DNA of 22,660 nucleotides from contig CAZORB010000065.1 of assembly GCA_964581825.1 (NCBI GenBank), positions 1-22,660 of the forward strand, read 5' to 3'. This DNA is from SYIM01 sp964581825 (GTDB lineage: Bacteria; Pseudomonadota; Gammaproteobacteria; Burkholderiales; Burkholderiaceae_E). A program made the translations under genes and the position numbers. Below, in pieces: positions 16,738-22,660 of the stretch. The notes under the pieces were generated by a model. The model was not told the origin of the DNA, searched no databases, and worked only from the letters and a program-made list of their open reading frames with translations. The first letter of the stretch is position 1; every line of letters begins with the position of its first letter.

Positions 16738-19452
16738 TCAGGCAGTGTGCGGGTTAGCCTTTTCAGGATCGATGCCGTACTGCTTGAGTGCCTCGGCTAC
16801 TTTCTTCACCGGGATACTGCCCTCATCGGCCAGCGCGCGAAGCGCCGCCAGCACAATAAACCGACGGTCTACTTCGAAGTGCTCACGCAGCCGTGCCCGG
16901 AAATCGGACCGGCCAAAGCCATCCGTGCCCAGCACCCGGAAATCGCGACCCTTCGGAATAAACGGCCGGATCTGGTCGGCAAAGAGCTTCATGTAATCGG
17001 TAGACGCAACGATTGGGCCGCTGGTCTTCTCGAGCAGCTGCGTAATGAACGGTTTGCGCGGCTTCTTCTCGGCCGGGTGTAAGAGATTCCAGCGATCCAC
17101 ATCCAGGCCGTCGCGGCGCAGCTCGGTAAAGCTGGTAACGCTGAACACATCGCCTGCGATGCCCCAGTCGTTTTCGAGCATCTCGGCAGCAGCCAGCACC
17201 TCGCGCAAAATGGTGCCCGACCCCATCAGTTGTACGCGATGCTCTGCTTTGGCGCGGCCCTGCCGCAGCAGGTAGGCGCCTCGGATAATGCCTTCCTCGT
17301 CACCCTTGCGCAGCCCCGGATGCGCGTAGTTCTCGTTCATCACGGTGATGTAATAGAAAACATTTTGCTGCTCGCCCACCATCCGGCGCAGACCGTCCTG
17401 AATGATCACCGCAAGCTCATGCGCGTAGGTGGGGTCGTAAGACACGCAGTTGGGAATGGTGGACGACAGAATGTGGCTGTGGCCGTCCTCATGCTGCAGG
17501 CCCTCGCCGTTGAGCGTAGTGCGCCCCGATGTACCGCCCAGCAGGAAGCCGCGCGCCTGCATGTCGCCAGCGGCCCAGGCCAGATCACCAATCCGCTGGA
17601 AGCCGAACATCGAGTAATAGATGTAGAACGGGATCATGACCCGGTTGTTGGTGGAGTACGACGTGGCCGCCGCAATCCAGGAGCTGAAGGCGCCTGCCTC
17701 GTTAATGCCCTCTTCGAGAATCTGGCCGCCTTTGTCCTCGCGGTAGTACATCACCTGGTCTTTGTCGACGGGTGTGTACTTCTGCCCCTCGGGCGCATAA
17801 ATGCCCAACTGACGGAACATGCCCTCCATACCAAAGGTGCGGGCTTCGTCGGGAACAATGGGCACCACCCTGGAGCCAATTGCTTTGTCGCGGGTAAGCG
17901 CCGTCAGAATTCGAACGAACGCCTGAGTGGTTGAAATTTCGCGACCCTCGGCGGTGGGCTCGAGCATGGCCTGCAGTGCATCAAGCCCAGGCACTGGAAG
18001 CTCTTCGTCGGCCTGGCGACGGCGCTGCGGCAGGTAGCCTCCCAGCTCGCGACGACGCTCATGCATGTACTGCATCTCGGGCGCGTCATCTGAGGGCCGA
18101 TAGAAAGGAAGATCGTCAACTTTATCGTCCGGGATGGGAATATTGAATCGATCCCGAAACTCACGGATTGTCTGCGAATCAAGCTTCTTCAGCTGGTGGG
18201 TGGGATTCTTGGCTTCCCCTGCCCGGCCCATGCCGTAGCCCTTCACCGTTTTCGCAAGAATCACCGTGGGCTGCCCCTGGTGATTGATGGCCGCGTTAAA
18301 CGCTGCGTACACCTTGTGCGGATCATGACCGCCGCGATTCAAGCGCCAGATGTCGTCATCGGTCATGCGCGACACCATCTCGAGCAGCTTCGGATGTTTG
18401 CCGAAGAAATGCTTGCGCACGAATGCGCCATCGTTTGCCTTGAAGGCCTGGTATTCGCCGTCAACAGTTTCTTCCATGATCCGACGCAGAATGCCTTCGC
18501 GATCGCGGGCGAGCAGCGGATCCCAGTAAGACCCCCAGATCAGCTTCAGCACATTCCAGCCTGAACCGCGGAACTCGCCTTCGAGTTCCTGAATGATCTT
18601 GCCGTTACCGCGCACGGGCCCGTCGAGCCGCTGCAGGTTGCAGTTGATGACGAAGATCAGGTTGTCGAGTTTTTCGCGCGCCGCCAGACCGATAGCGCCC
18701 AGCGACTCGGGCTCATCCATTTCGCCATCGCCGCAGAACACCCACACTTTGCGTTTACTGGTGTCGGCAATGCCTCGGGCATGCAGATACTTAAGAAAGC
18801 GCGCCTGATAGATCGCCATTAAAGGCCCCAGGCCCATCGACACCGTTGGGAACTGCCAGAAATCGGGCATCAGCTTGGGGTGTGGATACGAAGACAGCCC
18901 CTTGCCATCGACTTCCTGGCGGAAACGTTCGAGCTGGTCTTCGGTTAGCCGGCCTTCCACAAAGGCGCGGCCGTAGATGCCTGGGGCCACATGGCCCTGG
19001 AAATAGACCAGGTCGCCGCCATGGTCGGCCGACGGGGCATGCCAGAAATGGTTCATGCCCGCACCGATCATGGTGGCGAGCGACGCGAATGAGGCGATGT
19101 GCCCGCCCAGGTCGCCGCCATCGGGCGGGTTATGGCGATTGGCGCGCACCACCATCGCCATGGCGTTCCAGCGAACGTAAGAGCGAATGCGCTCCTCGAA
19201 CTCTGCGTTGCCAGGCGACCGAGCCTCGAGCTGAGTAGGAATGGTGTTCACGTAGGCGGTGTTCGCCGAGAACGGAATGTAGGCGCCGCTTCGACGAGAC
19301 ACCTCGATCATCTGCTCAAGCAGGTAATGGGCGCGCTCCGGCCCCTCCCGATCGATGACTGCCTCGAGCGCGTCGAGCCACTCTCGTGTCTCAAGCGGAT
19401 CGGCGTCGACCGGATCGTTGGCGGCGGGCAGCTGGCTGGGCACGGCTGACAT
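16738..19452 (-). CDS. aceE: Pyruvate dehydrogenase E1 component (homodimeric type)
   Basis: Thiamine-diphosphate-dependent decarboxylase that feeds acetyl groups to the E2 lipoyl domains. The 904-residue length fits the homodimeric E1 of gamma- and betaproteobacteria (about 890). Motifs in order: RANRHNPPDGGDLGGHIASF (104-123), HFWHAPSADHGGDLVYFQGH (135-154), the ThDP/Mg site GDGEMDEPES (241-250) with the closing asparagines in VINCNLQRLDGPVRGN (268-283), and the C-terminal transketolase-type region with FITQLLEKTSGPIVASTDYM. The start is ATG 19452, with GGAG upstream in the leader. It is the first gene of aceE-aceF-lpdA, with a good promoter at 19516-19544, and is divergent from a PAS-type two-component system. 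Confidence 0.98.
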   Translation of the reverse strand: MSAVPSQLPAANDPVDADPLETREWLDALEAVIDREGPERAHYLLEQMIEVSRRSGAYIPFSANTAYVNTIPTQLEARSPGNAEFEERIRSYVRWNAMAMVVRANRHNPPDGGDLGGHIASFASLATMIGAGMNHFWHAPSADHGGDLVYFQGHVAPGIYGRAFVEGRLTEDQLERFRQEVDGKGLSSYPHPKLMPDFWQFPTVSMGLGPLMAIYQARFLKYLHARGIADTSKRKVWVFCGDGEMDEPESLGAIGLAAREKLDNLIFVINCNLQRLDGPVRGNGKIIQELEGEFRGSGWNVLKLIWGSYWDPLLARDREGILRRIMEETVDGEYQAFKANDGAFVRKHFFGKHPKLLEMVSRMTDDDIWRLNRGGHDPHKVYAAFNAAINHQGQPTVILAKTVKGYGMGRAGEAKNPTHQLKKLDSQTIREFRDRFNIPIPDDKVDDLPFYRPSDDAPEMQYMHERRRELGGYLPQRRRQADEELPVPGLDALQAMLEPTAEGREISTTQAFVRILTALTRDKAIGSRVVPIVPDEARTFGMEGMFRQLGIYAPEGQKYTPVDKDQVMYYREDKGGQILEEGINEAGAFSSWIAAATSYSTNNRVMIPFYIYYSMFGFQRIGDLAWAAGDMQARGFLLGGTSGRTTLNGEGLQHEDGHSHILSSTIPNCVSYDPTYAHELAVIIQDGLRRMVGEQQNVFYYITVMNENYAHPGLRKGDEEGIIRGAYLLRQGRAKAEHRVQLMGSGTILREVLAAAEMLENDWGIAGDVFSVTSFTELRRDGLDVDRWNLLHPAEKKPRKPFITQLLEKTSGPIVASTDYMKLFADQIRPFIPKGRDFRVLGTDGFGRSDFRARLREHFEVDRRFIVLAALRALADEGSIPVKKVAEALKQYGIDPEKANPHTA

Positions 19453-19515
19453 CGGGAGTCTCCTGGTTGGCGCGGGCGAGCGCTTTCCTCACCCCGCCTG
19501 TTGCGGATGAGCGGA

Positions 19516-19544
19516 ATTCTAGGAACCGACAACCGAAAGGGCAA
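19516..19544 (-). promoter_or_regulatory. aceE promoter
   Basis: On the minus strand TTGCCC (19544-19539) and TAGAAT (19521-19516) are separated by 17 bp, matching sigma-70 at 4/6 and 5/6. The start would be near 19509, about 57 nt before the aceE ATG. Directly upstream lies AT-rich DNA (19547-19560, including AAAATTTT and TCATGA) in the position of an UP element. Consistent with strong expression of the PDH operon. Confidence 0.6.
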
Positions 19545-19561
19545 GCAAAATTTTCATGATC

Positions 19562-19580
19562 CGCAATTTTATTGCGCAAT
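19562..19580. promoter_or_regulatory. Overlapping palindromes CGCAAT-TTT-ATTGCG and ATTGCGCAAT
   Basis: CGCAAT (19562-19567) and ATTGCG (19571-19576) form a dyad with a 3-nt centre. The second arm also belongs to the perfect 10-bp palindrome ATTGCGCAAT (19571-19580). The dyad centre is about 60 bp upstream of the predicted aceE start, a typical activator position. The bound protein is unknown; the adjacent FixJ-type regulator is one candidate. Confidence 0.45.
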
Positions 19581-19612
19581 GTGAAATATCAACCCTGGGG
19601 ATGCGCCTACCG

Positions 19613-19642
19613 TTAGACGGACTGGGCGCGGCTGCCTACACT
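19613..19642 (+). promoter_or_regulatory. Weak promoter candidate for the PAS kinase gene
   Basis: TACACT at 19637-19642 is a reasonable -10 hexamer. The only -35-like sequence 18 bp upstream is TTAGAC (19613-19618), a poor match. If used, transcription starts near 19650, which supports the ATG at 19682 as the translation start and excludes the earlier in-frame ATGs. Confidence 0.3.
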
Positions 19643-19681
19643 CCCGATTCGTCTGCTGCGATCGTTGGAGCCCACTCATTT

Positions 19682-21796
19682 ATGGCTCGTTCCGCCGAAT
19701 CCCCCACTACGCTGCGTGCAATACGCTGGTTCACCATTACCCATGGGCTCACGATGGGTGGGTTTGTATTGCTCGTTGCGCTATTCCTGTGGGCGGCCAG
19801 CTGGACTCACGACGACCTTTACAACGGCCTGCTCGACCATCCACTACAGATAGCGGTGGTGGGCCTGACGGTAGCGATGCTGCTAATTCTGCTGCTGTTG
19901 GGAAGCCATGCCCGCCATCGCCTCAGCGCAGAGCTTGAGCGCGATCGCCTCTTCACGCTGTCGCCCGATCCGCTGTGCGTACTCGGACGAGACGGCGCGC
20001 TGATTCGTGGCAATCCTGCGTTTGAAAGCTTCTTCGCGCCCGAGCGTGGCGCGGCGAACATCATCGAGCGAGCCCATCCGGATGATCAGCGTGCGGTGGC
20101 CGACGCAATCGCCTCGGTTGTACAACCCGGGCAGGTGTCCACTAGTTTTGAAGCGCGCTTTAAGCCCGCCAGTGAGTTAGGCGCCGACGGGGAAGCCTGG
20201 CGCTGGCTTGAGTGGTCTGTTCGTAGAGACCCCCAATCTCGCTCGCACTCCGTGCTGTATGCCATCGCGCGCGACACCACCTCAAGGCGACGGGCTGAAG
20301 CCGCGCTTGCTGCAGAGACCGCGTTTCGACAGGCCATGGAAGACTCGCTACTCACCGGCATGCGAGCCTTCGACCTGACAGGGCGCATCACGTATGTGAA
20401 TCGGGCGTTCTGCGAGATGGTGGGTCAAACCGAAATCGAACTGATCGGGGCAGAGCCGCCATTTTCTTACTGGCCCGCGGGTGATGAGGCGCTGCAATTG
20501 GCGCAGCTCGACCGGCTGTTGAAGGGCGCAGCGCCGCGCAGCGGATTCGAAGTAAAACTGCAGCGTCGCGATGGCAGCGTGATCGATGCCAAGATGTACG
20601 TATCGCCCCTGATCGACCGCGACGGCCAGCACACAGGCTGGATGACGTCGGTAACCGACATCACCGAACCGCTACGCATCAGGGCAGCGCTCGCCGCGGC
20701 GCATGAGCGATTCACTACAGTGCTCGAAGAGCTCGATGCAGCGGTGTCGGTGGTGGCTCGGCCCGCCGACGACGCATCGCCCCAACCTGCCGCGGCCCTT
20801 GAGTCAAGTGAACTACTGTTTGCCAACCGCATGTATCGGCAACTGTTCGGCATTACGCCAGTGGGCCATCAGGTGCTGCTCAAGTCGAGCACAGACTCTG
20901 GCAGTCACGAGGTATTTCATACGGGCCTATCGCGCTGGTTTGAGCTGCGGCCTCGTGACATTCGATGGGTGGACGGACGTCTGGTGCAGATGCTGGTGGC
21001 AACCGATATCACTGCACGACGCGAAGCCGACGAGCAACTGCACCGGCAGGAGCTGAAGCTTCAGCACAGCTCGCGGCTGGTCACGATGGGCGAGATGGCC
21101 TCGTCGCTGGCGCACGAGATCAACCAGCCGCTCACCGCGATTGCCAATTACTGCATGGGCCTGAGCGCGCGCATTCGCGCGATGAAAGCCAAGGGCCAGA
21201 GCGCTGACCCCGATCTGCTGCTTGAAGCGCTTCAGAAGACTTCGGCACAGGCCGAGCGCGCGGGCGAGGTAATTCGTCGCATTCGCAATTTTGTGAAGCG
21301 CAGCGAGCCAGAGCGTCGAATCTGCTCGGCCAACGATATCGCAGCCGAGGCGGTGGGCCTGGTGCAGATCGATGCAGCCAGGCAGCGGGTTCGTATTCAG
21401 GCCGACGTTGCAGCAAACCTGCCACCGCTGCTTGCCGATCCGATTCTGCTGCAACAGGTCCTGATCAACCTTCTGAAAAACGCGATTGAAGCCATGCGCG
21501 AGCTGGGCCCGGGCAATCATCGCGTGGCGTTGCTACGGGTTCGCCAATTGGACGATGTAATTGAGTTTTGCGTGAGCGACCGCGGCCCCGGTATTCGAGA
21601 AGAGTTGCAGGAACGACTGTTCGAGCCTTTCTTCACCACGAAAACCGAGGGCATGGGCATTGGGCTCAACATCTGTCGGTCGATCGTAGAATCGCATCAG
21701 GGTCGTTTGTGGGCCGAACGACCCGATGAAGGCGGCACCCGATTCAGTTTCACGATTCCGGTTGCCGAATCAGCCAGTCTCAGTAAAGCCGCCTAA
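19682..21796 (+). CDS. Membrane PAS-domain sensor histidine kinase (FixL/DctS-like layout)
   Basis: A 704-residue sensor kinase. Two membrane helices (about 24-40 and 56-74) flank a short periplasmic loop of roughly 15 residues. Three PAS-like regions follow (about 91-199, 213-328 and 340-445), then HisKA and HATPase domains. The phosphoacceptor is His478 in MASSLAHEINQPLTAI. The ATP site has the N box INLLKNAIEAM (595-605), G1 box VSDRGPGI (631-638) and TEGMGIGLNICRSI (655-668). The tiny periplasmic loop argues for a cytoplasmic or membrane signal sensed by the PAS domains; I see no obvious FixL heme-binding signature. An ATG at 19556 would extend it by 42 residues, but those would be read through the divergent promoter region. 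The stop is 21 bp before the response regulator gene, its likely partner. Confidence 0.9.
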   Translation: MARSAESPTTLRAIRWFTITHGLTMGGFVLLVALFLWAASWTHDDLYNGLLDHPLQIAVVGLTVAMLLILLLLGSHARHRLSAELERDRLFTLSPDPLCVLGRDGALIRGNPAFESFFAPERGAANIIERAHPDDQRAVADAIASVVQPGQVSTSFEARFKPASELGADGEAWRWLEWSVRRDPQSRSHSVLYAIARDTTSRRRAEAALAAETAFRQAMEDSLLTGMRAFDLTGRITYVNRAFCEMVGQTEIELIGAEPPFSYWPAGDEALQLAQLDRLLKGAAPRSGFEVKLQRRDGSVIDAKMYVSPLIDRDGQHTGWMTSVTDITEPLRIRAALAAAHERFTTVLEELDAAVSVVARPADDASPQPAAALESSELLFANRMYRQLFGITPVGHQVLLKSSTDSGSHEVFHTGLSRWFELRPRDIRWVDGRLVQMLVATDITARREADEQLHRQELKLQHSSRLVTMGEMASSLAHEINQPLTAIANYCMGLSARIRAMKAKGQSADPDLLLEALQKTSAQAERAGEVIRRIRNFVKRSEPERRICSANDIAAEAVGLVQIDAARQRVRIQADVAANLPPLLADPILLQQVLINLLKNAIEAMRELGPGNHRVALLRVRQLDDVIEFCVSDRGPGIREELQERLFEPFFTTKTEGMGIGLNICRSIVESHQGRLWAERPDEGGTRFSFTIPVAESASLSKAA

Positions 21797-21817
21797 CCCT
21801 GGCGCACACCAACCATC

Positions 21818-22495
21818 ATGAACATCCTCTCTGCTCACGACGCTCGGCACACCGAACCCGCTGGCAGCCCTGCCGGCCTGGTTTATGTGGTTGACGACGA
21901 CGAGGCCGTGCGCGACTCCATGCGCTGGCTGCTCGAGGCCAACGGCTTTGAGGTTCGCTGCTTCGAAAGCGCCGAGGCGTTTCTGGCCACCGACGCGCTG
22001 CGCGAGCCAGTGGGCTGCCTGGTGCTCGATGTGCGAATGCCTGGGCTCTCGGGCCTTGCGCTGCAGGACGAGATGCTGCGGCGAGGCTCAAGCATGCCGG
22101 TTATCGTGGTCACCGGCCATGGTGATGTACCCATGGCGGTCGACACCATGAAAAAGGGTGCGGTGGATTTCCTGCAGAAGCCATTCAGCGATGAGCGGCT
22201 GTGTGCGCTGGTGCGCGACAGTCTGGCGCGGGCTGCGGATTCGCACCGGCTTGCGCTGGATGCGCGCGAGCTCGAGGAACGCATGGAGCGTCTTACCACG
22301 CGCGAGCGCCAGGTGCTTGAGCGCATCGTAGCGGGCCGTTTAAATAAGCAGATCGCTGATGATCTGGGCATCAGCATTAAAACGGTTGAAGCGCACCGCG
22401 CCAACATCATGGAAAAGCTGCTGGCTCGTTCGATGGCCGAACTGATGCGAATTGCGATTCGGGCCCGCGTTGGGGTGGCGGCAGAGGACCATTGA
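21818..22495 (+). CDS. FixJ/LuxR-type response regulator
   Basis: A 225-residue transcription factor with a receiver domain (about 20-135) and a LuxR-type helix-turn-helix (about 156-213), the FixJ/TodT/TtrR layout. The receiver is complete: acidic pocket Asp26-Asp28 (VVDDDEAV), phosphoacceptor Asp71 (LVLDVRMPGLSG), Thr99 (VVTGHGDV) and Lys121 (FLQKPF). The output domain reads LTTRERQVLERIVAGRLNKQ, then IADDLGISIKTVEAHR. The N-terminal ~19 residues before the receiver are unusual, and no clear Shine-Dalgarno sequence precedes ATG 21818, but no better start keeps the first strand. It follows the PAS kinase by 21 bp, so the two form a two-component pair divergent from the PDH operon. Confidence 0.93.
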   Translation: MNILSAHDARHTEPAGSPAGLVYVVDDDEAVRDSMRWLLEANGFEVRCFESAEAFLATDALREPVGCLVLDVRMPGLSGLALQDEMLRRGSSMPVIVVTGHGDVPMAVDTMKKGAVDFLQKPFSDERLCALVRDSLARAADSHRLALDARELEERMERLTTRERQVLERIVAGRLNKQIADDLGISIKTVEAHRANIMEKLLARSMAELMRIAIRARVGVAAEDH

Positions 22496-22523
22496 ACGGG
22501 GGCCGCCAGAGTCCTGCTATACT
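22492..22523 (+). promoter_or_regulatory. Promoter of tRNA-Arg
   Basis: TATACT at 22518-22523 is a strong -10 hexamer ending 10 bp before the tRNA. The upstream TTGAAC (22492-22497) is a -35 candidate, but spacing is 20 bp, longer than ideal, and it overlaps the stop codon of the response regulator gene. Confidence 0.5.
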
Positions 22524-22533
22524 CTTAAGTCTT

Positions 22534-22610
22534 GCGCCCGTAGCTCAGTTGGATAGAGTACCTGGCTACGAACCAGGGGGTCGTGGGTTCGAATCCTGCC
22601 GGGCGCGCCA
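22534..22610 (+). tRNA. tRNA-Arg (anticodon ACG)
   Basis: A complete 77-nt cloverleaf with encoded CCA. The acceptor stem GCGCCCG pairs with CGGGCGC, followed by discriminator G and CCA. The D-arm is GCTC AGTTGGATA GAGT. The anticodon stem is CCTGG/CCAGG with loop CTACGAA, so the anticodon is ACG (read as ICG after deamination), decoding CGU/CGC/CGA arginine codons. The T-arm GTGGG-TTCGAAT-CCTGC has two G-U pairs, otherwise normal. Confidence 0.97.
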
Positions 22611-22626
22611 TATGTAACAGGCACTT

Positions 22627-22651
22627 AGACCACCTTTACGGGTGGTCTTTT
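22627..22651 (+). terminator. Intrinsic terminator after tRNA-Arg
   Basis: AGACCACC (22627-22634) pairs with GGTGGTCT (22641-22648) around a 6-nt loop and is followed by T to 22651. It lies 16 bp after the tRNA and ends its transcript. Confidence 0.88.
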
Positions 22652-22660
22652 GCTTTGTGG

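Noticed and set aside
19556..19681. Longer PAS kinase start at ATG 19556 or 19601
   Set aside because: The extra residues would be read through the palindromes and promoter-like DNA, show no domain, and lack a ribosome-binding site. The helix-preceding MARSAESPTTLRAIRW at 19682 is a natural N-terminus, though its own GGAG is 13 nt away, so this is not certain.

Overview
The window looks like a chromosomal core region of a betaproteobacterium, most likely in the order Burkholderiales. The DNA is GC-rich, almost every base is coding, and the gene neighbourhoods fit that group: nadE-glnB, argH divergent from an AlgR-like regulator followed by hemC-hemD-hemX-hemY, and aceE-aceF-lpdA in which the dihydrolipoyl dehydrogenase carries its own lipoyl domain. 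The assignment rests on gene content and order read by eye, not on a phylogeny. I see no insertion sequence, phage gene, CRISPR array or rRNA. A 100-base run of N inside aceF shows that this is a scaffolded draft sequence.

Layout from left to right. (1) Positions 1-1891, minus strand: nadE (glutamine-dependent NAD synthetase), then glnB (PII), which is cut off by the window edge. (2) 1923-3083, plus strand: a FemAB-like acyltransferase-fold protein, divergent from nadE and ending tail-to-tail inside ppa. (3) 3067-8774, minus strand: a run read in the order algR-like LytTR regulator, hemC, hemD, hemX, hemY, ppa. It combines tetrapyrrole synthesis with a response regulator and soluble pyrophosphatase. 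(4) 8836-10242, plus strand: argH, sharing a 61-bp divergent promoter region with the LytTR regulator. (5) 10325-13465: a TRAP transporter of the TakP-like 2-oxoacid type. Its binding-protein gene dctP is on the plus strand, and dctQ-dctM run towards it on the minus strand. A strong bidirectional terminator lies between them. (6) 13627-19452, minus strand: the pyruvate dehydrogenase operon aceE-aceF-lpdA. (7) 19682-22495, plus strand: a membrane PAS-domain histidine kinase and a FixJ/LuxR-type response regulator, divergent from aceE. (8) 22534-22610: tRNA-Arg(ACG) with its own promoter and terminator.

How the parts fit together: most genes are central metabolism (NAD, arginine, heme, pyruvate to acetyl-CoA). 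The regulatory content is the more interesting part. The LytTR regulator has no partner kinase gene beside it. Its promoter region, shared with argH, holds an inverted repeat whose two arms each match the Pseudomonas aeruginosa AlgR box at 7 of 9 bases. The PAS kinase/FixJ pair sits across a 229-bp divergent region from aceE; that region holds a well-formed aceE promoter with an AT-rich upstream stretch and a palindrome at an activator-like position. A 2-oxoacid-type TRAP transporter next to the PDH operon suggests a pyruvate or 2-oxoacid uptake-and-oxidation neighbourhood. I found no clearly undescribed system; the findings are local observations of modest to moderate interest.
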